NCBI GenBank assembly: GCA_937943605.1
Contig: CALEAW010000020.1
Location: 1-26,271 of the forward strand
Reading direction: 5' to 3'
Length of the DNA: 26,271 nt
From: an uncultured Sutterella sp.
Lineage (GTDB): Bacteria; Pseudomonadota; Gammaproteobacteria; Burkholderiales; Burkholderiaceae_F
Shown: positions 12,159-20,330 of the stretch, one piece after another
How positions within the stretch are numbered: the first letter of the stretch is position 1
How the letters are laid out: each line of letters starts with the position of its first letter
Notes under the pieces: model-generated
The model's input: only the letters and a program-made list of their open reading frames with translations
Databases searched by the model: none
What the model was told of the DNA's origin: nothing
Made by a program: the position numbers and the translations under genes

Positions 12159-12182
12159 TGTGGTAAAGAATGTGGTAAGAAT
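12159..12182. repeat. tandem 12-nt repeat near prophage end (candidate arm/Xis sites)
   Basis: TGTGGTAAAGAA (12159-12170) is directly followed by TGTGGTAAGAAT (12171-12182). The position, between the excisionase-like gene and the tRNA-Gly at the prophage edge, is where integrase arm sites or excisionase sites lie. No att core could be confirmed because the other prophage end is outside the window. Confidence 0.4.
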
Positions 12183-12248
12183 TCAAACATTAATCAAGAA
12201 CACCTGTGCGAGAAGATGGTTAGACTTCCCCCTTCTCCGCCAGTTTTC

Positions 12249-12285
12249 AAAAGGGAGAAAGCGGTTAACGTTTTCTCCCTTTTTC
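12249..12285. terminator. bidirectional intrinsic terminator at prophage-host boundary
   Basis: AAAAGGGAGAAA (12249-12260) and TTTCTCCCTTTT (12272-12283) form a 12-bp stem with T-rich flanks in both directions. It would end the rightward prophage operon. It lies only about 5 nt before the tRNA-Gly, so the tRNA promoter position is unclear. Confidence 0.8.
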
Positions 12286-12289
12286 GAAA

Positions 12290-12364
12290 GCGGGTGTCGT
12301 ATAACGGCTATTACCCTAGCCTTCCAAGCTAGAGACGAGGGTTCGACTCCCTTCACCCGCTCCA
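12290..12364 (+). tRNA. tRNA-Gly(UCC)
   Basis: A complete cloverleaf of 75 nt: acceptor stem GCGGGTG/CACCCGC, D arm, anticodon stem CTAGC/GCTAG with loop CTTCCAA giving anticodon TCC, a T arm (GAGGG-TTCGACT-CCCTT), and an encoded CCA end. It marks the edge of the prophage, which lies on its 5' side. It is followed by its own terminator. Confidence 0.95.
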
Positions 12365-12369
12365 AATTC

Positions 12370-12401
12370 AAAAAAGGCGCTTCAATTTGAGGCGCCTTTT
12401 T
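12370..12401. terminator. terminator between tRNA-Gly and NUDIX gene
   Basis: AAAAAAGGCGC (12370-12380) pairs with GCGCCTTTTT (12392-12401). The T run on the plus side ends the tRNA transcript and the A run serves the minus-strand NUDIX gene. Confidence 0.85.
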
Positions 12402-12430
12402 GCTTTTGTGCTTTTATGCCGCTTGAACTT

Positions 12431-13042
12431 TTATTTTGCGGCCTGCTTTGCCAAATGGCGTTCCAGCCAGAAAAGCGCCACGATGGTTTTCACGTCAGTA
12501 ATACGACCATCAGCACACATTTCTAGCGCCTCGTCCAACTTCACGCGCACAACTTCTAGATGCTCGCCTTCGTCTAGTTGCTGCTCACCCCAGGTCAGCC
12601 CTTCAGCCAAAAAGACCACAATACGTTCACTCGAATAACCAATAGCGTTATTGAGTTCGCCCAAACGCGTCCAACGGTCAGCACGAACTCCACACTCTTC
12701 GATCAGCTCACGCTGTGCGCACGTGATTTCTTCTTCACCTGGATCCAACTTACCAGCCGGAATCTCCCAAAAGGCACGACGTAACGGATGGCGCCACTGA
12801 CGCTCTAAAAGAATCGTATTGTCGTCTCCTAAAGCGACCATGCCTGCCGCCCCACCATGACGCAAACAAAAGCGCTTGCTCGGGCGACCCCCAGGGATCA
12901 AGACATCTTCTTCGACGATCGAAATAAACTTACGATCCACCAAGATATTTTCTTTGACTGTGGTTTCAGTGAGTGGATCATTCTCGCGTGCCGCAAAAGG
13001 GACAGGCGACGTTAAAAGCGGAAAAGGACAAGCATTCATCAT
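12431..13042 (-). CDS. NUDIX hydrolase, ADP-ribose pyrophosphatase-like
   Basis: A 203-residue cytosolic enzyme with a perfect Nudix box at residues about 96-118 (GKLDPGEEEITCAQRELIEE then CGV), the G-x5-E-x7-REUxEExGU motif that binds the metal and pyrophosphate. The surrounding segments (VALGDDNTILLERQWRHPLR, FWEIPAGKL, and LGELNNAIGYSSERI with EGEHLEVVRV) match the ADP-ribose pyrophosphatase (NudF) subgroup, which splits ADP-ribose into AMP and ribose 5-phosphate; the length also fits (NudF about 209). Other nucleoside-diphosphate sugars cannot be excluded. The start is an ATG pair behind GAGG. Convergent with the tRNA-Gly and divergent from the oxidoreductase gene. Confidence 0.88.
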   Translation of the reverse strand: MMNACPFPLLTSPVPFAARENDPLTETTVKENILVDRKFISIVEEDVLIPGGRPSKRFCLRHGGAAGMVALGDDNTILLERQWRHPLRRAFWEIPAGKLDPGEEEITCAQRELIEECGVRADRWTRLGELNNAIGYSSERIVVFLAEGLTWGEQQLDEGEHLEVVRVKLDEALEMCADGRITDVKTIVALFWLERHLAKQAAK

Positions 13043-13181
13043 GAGCCTCGATTAACTAAGTTCTTCAAGTATAAACCTCGCTCATCACAAAGCATGTCTC
13101 TCAAAAAAGGACAGGATAAAATATCGATTCGTTTTTCTTTTTGCTTTCAATGTACGTCTGGTCGTGCCAGGCATTTGATCC

Positions 13182-14375
13182 ATGCATGTTTTAGTTGTTG
13201 GCGCAGGTTTGACGGGTCTCCAGACAGCCTTTGCCTTATTAAATAAAGGTGCCGAGGTCACCCTCGTCGAAGCCGCGCGTGCACCTTGCCAAGGGGCGAG
13301 CTATTGCGCCACGGCCTGTGCGGGTAAACAAGTCCCCACACAAATCGCATCGTCAGCCACGTTAATGGCGCGCCTCAAAGCCAGGGCCTCTAATACCTCG
13401 AACCTCCAGTATGGTTCGGGTGCCTCTGTTCGTTACGCAGGCTTTATTTCGGCCATGAGTGCTGCGCGTGCGCCTGAAAAATATCAGAATCGCGAACAAA
13501 CGCTCCAAGCCTTGGCCGAGCACAGTACGGCTTTGTTGCGTAGCGACGCAGATAAGCATGGCTTTGAATTGCAAGAAAGCGCTGGCACTCTCATCGTGCA
13601 CGGCTCAAAAGCAACCGACAACACCACGCCATCTCTGGAGTGCTTTACAGCCATTGAACCGAGCCTTAATGAAGCGCAGGCCGTTGAAGGGGTCACCATT
13701 GAGCGCACGACGACGTGGTCCTCTAGCTTTTACGCGAAGCAACTGCGCGAACATCTCGTAGCGCGCAATGTACGCATTCTTTGCAACCACCGTGTGACGG
13801 GATTACTCACCGACAACGGTCAAATCAAGGGCGTTGAATGCACTACGCCCATCGAAGCGGATGCCGTCGTAATCACCGCTGGCCGTTCAGCGCCCGACAT
13901 ACTCCCTGCAGAGTGCTTTGGTAACGTGCCTTTGGCGCCCATCACCCGTGCCGTTTATAACGTCGACCTGATTGCCGACCACGGTCGTGTGCGCCATGCC
14001 GTTCAAAGTGAAGACGGACGCATGATCGTGCCTTTAGATAACTTTTTGCGACTGATCGGTCATTGGTATTTAGGAACGCCCGAGCACTGCAACATGGACG
14101 CCGAATACCAAGCTTTATGGGCTTTAGGGGTTAAATTACTTCCACAAGCGGCCAACTGGTCTCAAGGACGATACCTCAATAGTTGCGTGCTCTCTAGCCC
14201 TGACGGCCTACCGATTGTTGGCGCGTCGTCACGCCCAGGGCTCTACCTCAATATCGCTGGTGGTATTCATGGAGCAGACTTTGTGAGCGCCTATGCCGAG
14301 GCCACAGCAGATGCTGTGCTTGGGCTCGACAATCCCTTCCACGAAGCACTTCATTGGTCGCGTTTTGCCTCATGA
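13182..14375 (+). CDS. FAD-dependent oxidoreductase, D-amino-acid dehydrogenase-like
   Basis: A 397-residue protein of the DAO/DadA superfamily. A Rossmann FAD-binding motif lies at the very N-terminus (VVGAGLTGLQTAFALLNKGA, with E30 at the end of beta-2 in VTLVEA). A second dinucleotide-associated motif appears near residues 218-225 (AVVITAGRS). The usual C-terminal family segment is present (DGLPIVGASSRPGLYLNIAG, GIHGADFVSAYAE). DadA proteins oxidise D-amino acids at the inner face of the membrane and pass electrons to the respiratory chain; DadA itself is slightly longer (about 430) and starts with a related GxGxxG. The exact substrate cannot be read from sequence; glycine oxidase-type activity is an alternative. 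There is no clear Shine-Dalgarno ahead of the ATG. Confidence 0.82.
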   Translation: MHVLVVGAGLTGLQTAFALLNKGAEVTLVEAARAPCQGASYCATACAGKQVPTQIASSATLMARLKARASNTSNLQYGSGASVRYAGFISAMSAARAPEKYQNREQTLQALAEHSTALLRSDADKHGFELQESAGTLIVHGSKATDNTTPSLECFTAIEPSLNEAQAVEGVTIERTTTWSSSFYAKQLREHLVARNVRILCNHRVTGLLTDNGQIKGVECTTPIEADAVVITAGRSAPDILPAECFGNVPLAPITRAVYNVDLIADHGRVRHAVQSEDGRMIVPLDNFLRLIGHWYLGTPEHCNMDAEYQALWALGVKLLPQAANWSQGRYLNSCVLSSPDGLPIVGASSRPGLYLNIAGGIHGADFVSAYAEATADAVLGLDNPFHEALHWSRFAS

Positions 14376-14500
14376 GCAAGCTACTAAAACCCGCTTTACC
14401 TAGTGTTTCAAGCCTCATTCACACGTAAAAGTCGAAAAAAAGTACTTAGAACGGTAGAATACGTCTCACCATTTTCCTTTTGGACCTAAGGAAGCCCATT

Positions 14501-15976
14501 ATGAGTCTCACAATCCTCCATCCAGACGAACTGGAGAATCTTGAAAAGCGTATGTCCAACTTGCTTGGAGCCGATACGTTGATGCGTCGCGCAGGTGCAG
14601 CGGCTGCTAATTTGATTATGTCCCGCCTTGAAGCCAGTGGCACAGAAAACCGTCGTGTAACGGTGCTCGTTGGTCCAGGCAATAACGGTGGCGATGCGCT
14701 CGCTTGTGCTTGTGAGCTTCGTGAAAAGGGTGCAACGGTTAACGTGGTACTCCCTGGCGGTCATCGTCCGACCTCGGCCTTGGCGCTTGCTCAGCTCGAA
14801 CGCTGGCAGGCCATGGGTGGCACGACCGAAGATGATCCGTATATGACCGAAAAGGCAGATTGCGTCGTTGATGGTCTCTTTGGGATTGGTCTGACCAAGC
14901 CAATCACGGGAGACTACTTGGATGCTGTGCTCTGGTTTAACGAACGCCGAGCCCTCAAAGTGTCGCTCGACATTCCGTCGGGTCTCAACTACATGACCGG
15001 CCACTGGGTTGGCACCTATCCGGGTTGCAGCGCTGACATCACGATCACGTATCTCTGCACCAAGATCGGTCTTTATATGTGCGAAGGCATTGATGCCGCA
15101 GGCGAAGTTGTTCTTGATGAACTTGACGTGTCCGTGCCACTCTCTCCGATGTCCGTGACGGGCACCGATGAATTGAGTCACGTATTACGTCCTCGCACCA
15201 AAAATTCCCACAAGGGTGATTATGGTCGTCTCGTCGTGATCGGCGGCACCGACGGCATGATTGGTGCTTCAATGTTGGCCGCGCGCGCTGCTCTGATTGG
15301 TGGTGCTGGTCTTGTGACCCTTGAATGCCATGCCGAACACGCGCCACACGTTGACATGCTCTACCCAGAAATCATGTTCGCCACCCAGCCCGTCAACCTT
15401 GACGACTTTGATGTGGTGGTGCTCGGCTGTGGTTTAGGTCAGTCCCCTGAAGCCAAAGCACGCGTGATTGAAGTCTTGAAGTGCAATAAGCCTGTCATCA
15501 TTGACGCGGATGCGCTTAATATCATCGCCGCTGACATCAAGCTTCAGGACATGGTCTTAGCCCGTCAGTCGCCAACGGTTTTGACGCCGCATCCTGGCGA
15601 AGCTGCACGTTTACTTCGTCGCGACACTGCTGGCGTGACCGTTGACCGCGTCTCTGCTTGCCGTGAACTCGCCGTTCAGACGGGTGCTATCGTGGTTCTT
15701 AAGGGAGCTGGTACTGTGATTTCGCTTCGTAGCTCTCGCACTTGGATTAACCCGACAGGTGGCCCCGCACTTGCAACAGCAGGTAGCGGTGACGTGCTCG
15801 CGGGTCTCATCGGCGCCATGTTTGCTCAAGGCTACGACATGGTCGAAAGCGTCCTTGCTGCCGTCTACTTCCATGGCTTGAGCGCCGAAGGTTACACCGC
15901 TGGCTTTACTGCTGGCGACATCGCTCCTAACGCTATGGCTCTGATTGCTGACGCTCGTGCTGAATACGAAGCCTAA
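14501..15976 (+). CDS. nnr: bifunctional NAD(P)H-hydrate epimerase / ADP-dependent dehydratase
   Basis: A 491-residue cytosolic repair enzyme that converts damaged NADHX/NADPHX back to NAD(P)H. The N-terminal epimerase (YjeF_N) domain, residues about 1-215, has the VGPGNNGGDAL motif at 57-67 and VDGLFGIGL. The C-terminal dehydratase domain (ribokinase-like), about 225-491, shows KGDYGRLVVIGG, VVLGCGLGQSPEAK, VIIDADALN, TVLTPHPGEAARLL, VLKGAGTVI and AGSGDVLAGLIGA, which includes the anion-hole and catalytic Asp region near 427-435. The length is typical for the fused enzyme (E. coli about 515). The ATG at 14501 was chosen for the AAGGA upstream; a TTG at 14480 has none. A convergent terminator follows. 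Confidence 0.95.
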   Translation: MSLTILHPDELENLEKRMSNLLGADTLMRRAGAAAANLIMSRLEASGTENRRVTVLVGPGNNGGDALACACELREKGATVNVVLPGGHRPTSALALAQLERWQAMGGTTEDDPYMTEKADCVVDGLFGIGLTKPITGDYLDAVLWFNERRALKVSLDIPSGLNYMTGHWVGTYPGCSADITITYLCTKIGLYMCEGIDAAGEVVLDELDVSVPLSPMSVTGTDELSHVLRPRTKNSHKGDYGRLVVIGGTDGMIGASMLAARAALIGGAGLVTLECHAEHAPHVDMLYPEIMFATQPVNLDDFDVVVLGCGLGQSPEAKARVIEVLKCNKPVIIDADALNIIAADIKLQDMVLARQSPTVLTPHPGEAARLLRRDTAGVTVDRVSACRELAVQTGAIVVLKGAGTVISLRSSRTWINPTGGPALATAGSGDVLAGLIGAMFAQGYDMVESVLAAVYFHGLSAEGYTAGFTAGDIAPNAMALIADARAEYEA

Positions 15977-16005
15977 TTAACTTCTGAAGCATCCTCTAAA
16001 CGCTC

Positions 16006-16036
16006 AACGCCCTCTCAACAATCATGAGAGGGCGTT
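16006..16036. terminator. bidirectional terminator between nnr and tctA
   Basis: AACGCCCTCTCA (16006-16017) pairs with TGAGAGGGCGTT (16025-16036) around ACAATCA. It ends two convergent transcripts. Confidence 0.88.
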
Positions 16037-16051
16037 TGCTTGTAAGCGACT

Positions 16052-17560
16052 TTAATCTTCTTTAAAGGCCGTCTCACGCCCAGTCCGTACCGTAGGTGCC
16101 AAGACCAACAATAAGAGACCGAGCGCCAACACCAAGAACCCGCACGAGATAGGACTTGTCACAAAAATCGTCATATCACCTCGAGAAAGCAGCAAGGCGC
16201 GTCGCAAGTTTTCTTCCATCATAGGCCCCAAAATGAAGCCCAAGATAAGCGGCGCACATTCGCAATCAAGCTTCATAAAGAGGTAGCCCAAAAGCCCAAA
16301 GCCAATCGTCATCCAAACATCAAAGACATTGTTATTGATCGAATACACACCGATACAACAGAAGGCCAAGATCGCTGGGTAAAGCCATCGATATGGAACC
16401 TTCAATAACTGCACCCAAACCCCTATCAAGGGGAGATTAAGCAAAATCAGAAAGAAGTTCCCAATCCACATCGAGACAATTAATCCCCAAAACAGGGCTG
16501 GATCGGTATTCATGACTTGGGGACCAGGCGTAATGTCATGAATCATCATGGCACCAATCATCAAGGCCATCACTGCGTTAGACGGAATCCCTAGCGTCAG
16601 CATCGGAATAAAACTCGTTTGTGCGCCAGCGTTATTCGCAGACTCAGGCCCCGCCACCCCTCGGATATTACCTTCTCCAAAGGGGGGATTTGCCTTTGTA
16701 CCCGCGAGCTTTTTCTCAAGCGTGTAGGACGCAAACGATGAGAGTAAGGCACCGCCACCAGGCAAAATGCCCAAAAAGGAACCCAACAATGTACCTCGCG
16801 CAATGGGTCCCGCCGACACCTTGAGATCGTCTTTTGTAGGAAGAACCCCTTCAACTTTGATGCTCGCTACGCTACGGGTTGCACTGAGCTCAAGATTCTT
16901 CATGATTTCAGCAAAACCATAAATCCCCATCGAGAGCGCGACAAAGTCGATACCATCCATGAGTTCATCGACACCAAACGTAAAGCGAAGCGCACCTGAA
17001 TTAATATCTGACCCAACAATCCCTAGCAAAAGCCCCACGAAAATCATCGCGATCGCCTTCAACAAAGAGCCGTTGGCTAACACCACTGCACCCACAAGAC
17101 CCAAAACCATCAAACTAAAGTATTCAGCAGGGCCAAAATGAAAAGCGAGTTCAGTCAACGGTGGCGCAAAGGCTGCAATTAATAAGGTCGCAAAGGTGCC
17201 CGCAATAAAACTCCCTATCGCCGCAATACCTAACGCTGCCCCAGCACGCCCTTGACGCGCCATGCGGTGTCCATCTAAACACGTCACTACGGCAGCAGCC
17301 TCTCCAGGGATATTGACCAACACAGCCGTCGTTGAACCACCGTACTGCGCGCCATAATAAATACCGGCCAGCATAATGAGCGCCGAGGCGGGATCAAGCG
17401 CATAAGTAATCGGTAAGAGCATGGCCACCGTAGCCACAGGCCCCATGCCAGGCAAGACGCCAATCAAGGTTCCGACCGTGACACCAGCAAAACAGTAGAG
17501 CACGTTCTGAAGCGTCACCGCGCTCTCGAAGCCGAGCATCAAATTCGCTAATAAGTCCAT
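16052..17560 (-). CDS. tctA: TctA-family transporter, large membrane subunit
   Basis: A 502-residue integral membrane protein of the tripartite tricarboxylate transporter (TTT) family, with about 11-12 hydrophobic segments. Family signatures are visible: VGTLIGVLPGMGPVATVAMLLP near residues 25-50 (split around the GMG turn), GIYYGAQYGGSTTAVLVNIPGE around 75-95, and the second half-repeat LLGSFLGILPGGGALLSSFASY around 255-280. TctA forms the ion-driven channel for a carboxylate delivered by the periplasmic TctC protein. The start ATG at 17560 has GAGGTG upstream; a longer frame to 17620 overlaps tctB and is not needed. Third gene of the tctCBA operon, 10 nt after tctB. Confidence 0.95.
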   Translation of the reverse strand: MDLLANLMLGFESAVTLQNVLYCFAGVTVGTLIGVLPGMGPVATVAMLLPITYALDPASALIMLAGIYYGAQYGGSTTAVLVNIPGEAAAVVTCLDGHRMARQGRAGAALGIAAIGSFIAGTFATLLIAAFAPPLTELAFHFGPAEYFSLMVLGLVGAVVLANGSLLKAIAMIFVGLLLGIVGSDINSGALRFTFGVDELMDGIDFVALSMGIYGFAEIMKNLELSATRSVASIKVEGVLPTKDDLKVSAGPIARGTLLGSFLGILPGGGALLSSFASYTLEKKLAGTKANPPFGEGNIRGVAGPESANNAGAQTSFIPMLTLGIPSNAVMALMIGAMMIHDITPGPQVMNTDPALFWGLIVSMWIGNFFLILLNLPLIGVWVQLLKVPYRWLYPAILAFCCIGVYSINNNVFDVWMTIGFGLLGYLFMKLDCECAPLILGFILGPMMEENLRRALLLSRGDMTIFVTSPISCGFLVLALGLLLLVLAPTVRTGRETAFKED

Positions 17561-17570
17561 CGTCAGCACC

Positions 17571-18038
17571 TCAAAGTAAGGTTGGCCAGACAGGCACCTG
17601 TAAACCAATGCCGTAACCAAAGACCACCCAGCAAAGGGTTGCTAAAAAGATCGTCAAAACGCCCACTTCTTTCCAACGTGCCCCGATCTTACCGACAGCC
17701 AAAGAGGACGTAACAACCAAAATGGCAATGGATGCCAAGAGCCCGAGCGTTAACAAACTCAAGGCAAAGAGCGCTACGCTACCGAGCACGAAAAGCAATA
17801 CACCCCAGTGAACAGGTGCGATCCTTCCGTCTTTTGATACAACCGATCCCATGAGCGCACGAAGACTAATCACAGCGCCCAAAAAAGCCAAAATGACCCC
17901 CAATACCGTCGGAAAAAAGCTCGGCCCCATTCGTGAGAGGGTACCTAATTCGTTTTCTTGAGCCACTATTGCCGCCCCTATGCCCAACAGCATAAAGAGG
18001 ACACCCGCCCAAAAATCCTTTTCGTTTTTGATTGTCAT
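17571..18038 (-). CDS. tctB: TctB-family transporter, small membrane subunit
   Basis: A 155-residue membrane protein with four hydrophobic helices (FWAGVLFMLLGIGAAIVA, FFPTVLGVILAFLGAVISL, WGVLLFVLGSVALFALSLLT plus following, and VLTIFLATLCWVVFGYGIGL), the layout of the TctB small subunit. The segment MGPSFFPTVLG is typical of the family. TctB pairs with TctA to form the transport core. The ATG at 18038 gives the normal length; the frame stays open to 18110 but that extension is basic and has no family similarity. No clear ribosome site is seen. Separated from tctC by a hairpin. Confidence 0.88.
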   Translation of the reverse strand: MTIKNEKDFWAGVLFMLLGIGAAIVAQENELGTLSRMGPSFFPTVLGVILAFLGAVISLRALMGSVVSKDGRIAPVHWGVLLFVLGSVALFALSLLTLGLLASIAILVVTSSLAVGKIGARWKEVGVLTIFLATLCWVVFGYGIGLQVPVWPTLL

Positions 18039-18109
18039 TATTCGATTCTGCCGCTTGCCTACGTAATTCAATCGTCGTGATGGTAGCACGGTCGAACGTG
18101 ATGACGCCA

Positions 18110-18144
18110 AAAGGTCTTACCTCCATCAAGAAAGTAAGACCTTT
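18110..18144 (-). terminator. intercistronic hairpin between tctC and tctB
   Basis: AAAGGTCTTAC (18110-18120) pairs perfectly with GTAAGACCTTT (18134-18144), 11 bp, loop 13 nt. There is no long U tract after it. Such hairpins commonly raise the amount of the binding-protein mRNA relative to the membrane subunits by partial termination or 3'-end protection. Confidence 0.7.
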
Positions 18145-18156
18145 GACGAGAACTCA

Positions 18157-19167
18157 TTAATCGACGCGAGCACCAGAAGCTTTAACGAGGCTCGCGTACT
18201 TCGCACTTTCATCTGCCACCAATTGCGCGAAGGCTTCAGGCGTCGTTGGCGACGCGACACCACCGAGCTTTTCAAGACGTGCGACGACGTCTGGTTCGCG
18301 TAACGCAGCCGTCAACGCTTGATTCAGGTGTTGCACGACATCATCTGGCGTTTTAGAAGGAACAAAAAGGCCATACCAGGTCGAAATATCGAATTCTGGG
18401 ACACCAGCTTCCTGCATTGTGGGTACATTGGGCAAAGCCTTTGCGCGGACATTTGTAGTGACCGCTAATGGCACCAACTTACCCGCTTGAATATTCGCTG
18501 TTGCGCTTGCCAAATTATCGAAAATCAAATCTGTCTGACCACCTAAGACAGAAAGTTGCGCCGGCGCTGCCCCTGCAAAGGGAACGTGCACCATATCAAT
18601 GCCCGTCAAGCGCTTCACCCATTCGCCAGCCATATGACCCGCTGACCCGTTACCCCCCGACGCATAGTTGAGTTTGCCAGGATTGGCTTTGGCGTAAGCA
18701 ATCAAATCTTGCACTGACTTAACACCCGTCTTCGAAACAAATTCAGGCGTAACCACCAAGACATTCGGGACATGAGCAATCAAAGTGACGGGCTTAAAAT
18801 CTTTTTGCGCATCGTACGGCAAACGCTTATAGAGATGTGGATTAATCGCGTGTGTCGCCACAGCCCCAACAACCAGCGTATGACCATCGCCTTTTTGACG
18901 CTTGACATACCCCATCCCTACGCTACCACCAGCACCAGGACGGTTCTCTACAATCACGTTACCCAAAGCCCCAGTCACCGCTTCAGCGATCGTACGGGCA
19001 GACACGTCCAAAGGGCCTCCCGGCGGATAAGGCACCACAATTCGAATGGGGTTGCCGCCATCGCCTTTAGGCATAGGCATAGCCGCACCTGCGGTCATCG
19101 GAAAATAAGCGGCACTAGCCAGTGCCACCAAGCCGATGGCACTTATTAAAGTGCGACGTTGCATCAT
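18157..19167 (-). CDS. tctC: TctC/Bug-family periplasmic substrate-binding protein
   Basis: A 336-residue exported binding protein of the Bug (Bordetella uptake gene) family. An N-terminal Sec signal peptide spans residues 1-29 (MMQRRTLISAIGLVALASAA, cleavage probably after AGAA). Family signatures: IRIVVPYPPGGPLDVSARTI, VIVENRPGAGGSVGMGYV, LNYASGGNGSAGHMAGEW (cysteine-free), VHVPFAGAAPAQLSVLGGQT, and DISTWYGLFVPSKTP. Bug proteins bind small carboxylates in the periplasm and hand them to TctAB; the ligand (citrate, tartrate, dicarboxylate or other) cannot be predicted. The start has AAGGAG eight bases upstream. It is the first gene of the operon and has a strong promoter. Confidence 0.95.
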   Translation of the reverse strand: MMQRRTLISAIGLVALASAAYFPMTAGAAMPMPKGDGGNPIRIVVPYPPGGPLDVSARTIAEAVTGALGNVIVENRPGAGGSVGMGYVKRQKGDGHTLVVGAVATHAINPHLYKRLPYDAQKDFKPVTLIAHVPNVLVVTPEFVSKTGVKSVQDLIAYAKANPGKLNYASGGNGSAGHMAGEWVKRLTGIDMVHVPFAGAAPAQLSVLGGQTDLIFDNLASATANIQAGKLVPLAVTTNVRAKALPNVPTMQEAGVPEFDISTWYGLFVPSKTPDDVVQHLNQALTAALREPDVVARLEKLGGVASPTTPEAFAQLVADESAKYASLVKASGARVD

Positions 19168-19259
19168 GAGAAAAACTCCTTTGAAAACAGAAAGGGCACG
19201 AAGGCTTCACCTTCGTTAGAGAACGCATGATTGACAGCTCAAAAAGCGCTACATCATTC

Positions 19260-19288
19260 ATTAGAACATCCAAAAATTTGCTTGTCAA
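19260..19288 (-). promoter_or_regulatory. tctCBA promoter
   Basis: On the minus strand TTGACA (19288-19283), 17-nt spacer, TCTAAT (19265-19260): a near-consensus sigma-70 promoter. The predicted start is near 19253, giving a leader of about 85 nt that contains the small hairpin CGAAGG/CCTTCG. Confidence 0.8.
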
Positions 19289-19336
19289 AACTAAGACATT
19301 TGTTTTAATGAGTCGCCAAATCAAGTGCGGGAGTAG

Positions 19337-19354
19337 TTAAATACTGTCTATTTA
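19337..19354. promoter_or_regulatory. inverted repeat upstream of the phosphodiesterase gene
   Basis: TAAATA-CTGTC-TATTTA lies within the intergenic region between tctC and the phosphodiesterase gene. It is a possible regulator site but short and AT-rich, so chance is likely. No convincing -35/-10 for the plus-strand gene was found. Confidence 0.3.
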
Positions 19355-19416
19355 GGGTTTCTACCTTAAGGATTTGCGATAACATCTTGCCTCGTAAGGC
19401 ATAGAATGACAAAACG

Positions 19417-19440
19417 CCTAACGCATCTGGTCGCGTTAGG
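19417..19440 (+). promoter_or_regulatory. leader hairpin before the phosphodiesterase gene
   Basis: CCTAACGC (19417-19424) pairs with GCGTTAGG (19433-19440) around an 8-nt loop, 8 nt before a strong AGGAGG ribosome site (19448-19453). It may stabilise the mRNA or act in translation control. Confidence 0.45.
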
Positions 19441-19458
19441 TTCCTTTAGGAGGAATAC

Positions 19459-20241
19459 ATGCAACCCCTTCGTCCCTGGCCTTACGCCCGAGTAAGTGCC
19501 CATCGAGGTGCCGGTACGATGGCGCCAGAAAACACCTTGGAAGGCTTTCGTGCTGGACTTCATTTTGGCTTTCATGCCTTTGAAACCGATGCCATGCTTG
19601 CCAAAGATGGCGTCCCTGTTCTGATGCATGACGAACATTTCGGTCGTACGATTCACGATACGCGCTCGGTTCCTGAACTCACGAGTCAAGAAATTCGATG
19701 CCTTGATGCAGGCAGTTGGTTTGCCCCGCAATATACGGGCGTACCCCCAGCTGGCTTCGAACAAGCCGTACGCTGGTGCCGAGCCAATCACGTGTGGCTC
19801 AATATTGAAATCAAACCTGCCAAAGGCGCTGAACTCGAAACAGGCCGCACGGTGGGGCATCTGACGCAATCGCTTTATGCGGATATCGTGAAGCCTAATG
19901 GTGGTACGCAAGCAGGTATCGTCCCAGAGGTTCCGCTTTTTTCGTCCTTCAAGCCCGATGCCCTTCGCGGTGCTCTAGAAGTCGCCCCGGATATCCCTCG
20001 CGGTTTTCTGATTGACGTCATCCCAGATAACTGGCGCGAGATTCTCACTGAAATGCAGTGTGTGTCCTTACACTGCAACCATAAGCGTATTGATGAAGCG
20101 TTTGTTCGAGAAGTCAAAGCCCTGGGCTACTGGGTCTTCTGCTATACCGTCAACGATCCGCATCGCGCTCATGAACTCTTTAGTTGGGGTGTCGACGGAT
20201 TCTGTACTGACCGTCTAGATATCGTTCATCCGTCTATATGA
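19459..20241 (+). CDS. ugpQ: glycerophosphodiester phosphodiesterase, cytoplasmic
   Basis: A 260-residue GDPD-family TIM-barrel enzyme that hydrolyses glycerophosphodiesters to an alcohol and sn-glycerol 3-phosphate. The signature is complete: SAHRGAGTMAPENTLEGF (His15 and the Glu-Asn-Thr), FETDAMLAKDGVPVLMHDEH (metal-binding Glu, Asp and the His-Asp-Glu pair near residues 42-60), and VWLNIEIKP (metal Glu around 116-118). The C-terminal GYWVFCYTVNDP and GVDGFCTDRLDI are typical of UgpQ. No signal peptide is visible, so it is cytoplasmic (UgpQ-like) rather than periplasmic GlpQ. The start ATG has AGGAGG six bases upstream. It is not adjacent to a ugp transporter here. Confidence 0.92.
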   Translation: MQPLRPWPYARVSAHRGAGTMAPENTLEGFRAGLHFGFHAFETDAMLAKDGVPVLMHDEHFGRTIHDTRSVPELTSQEIRCLDAGSWFAPQYTGVPPAGFEQAVRWCRANHVWLNIEIKPAKGAELETGRTVGHLTQSLYADIVKPNGGTQAGIVPEVPLFSSFKPDALRGALEVAPDIPRGFLIDVIPDNWREILTEMQCVSLHCNHKRIDEAFVREVKALGYWVFCYTVNDPHRAHELFSWGVDGFCTDRLDIVHPSI

Positions 20242-20264
20242 GTTAGTCGGCAGACAACACAAAA

Positions 20265-20314
20265 AAAGGGCTGTGCTCACCATCAGACATTTCTGACACT
20301 GAGCACAGCCCTTT
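20265..20314. terminator. bidirectional terminator between ugpQ and fnr
   Basis: AAAGGGCTGTGCTCA (20265-20279) and TGAGCACAGCCCTTT (20300-20314) form a 15-bp stem, with a second small inner stem (TCAGA/TCTGA). It terminates the convergent ugpQ and fnr transcripts. Confidence 0.92.
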
Positions 20315-20330
20315 CTTTAGATCGGATCAG

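Noticed and set aside
12160..12390. 76-codon frame across the prophage boundary and tRNA-Gly
   Set aside because: It reads through the terminator and the whole tRNA; not a gene.
14486..15181. 231-codon minus-strand frame opposite the NAD(P)HX repair gene
   Set aside because: Shadow of a conserved gene; no recognisable sequence and no start signal.
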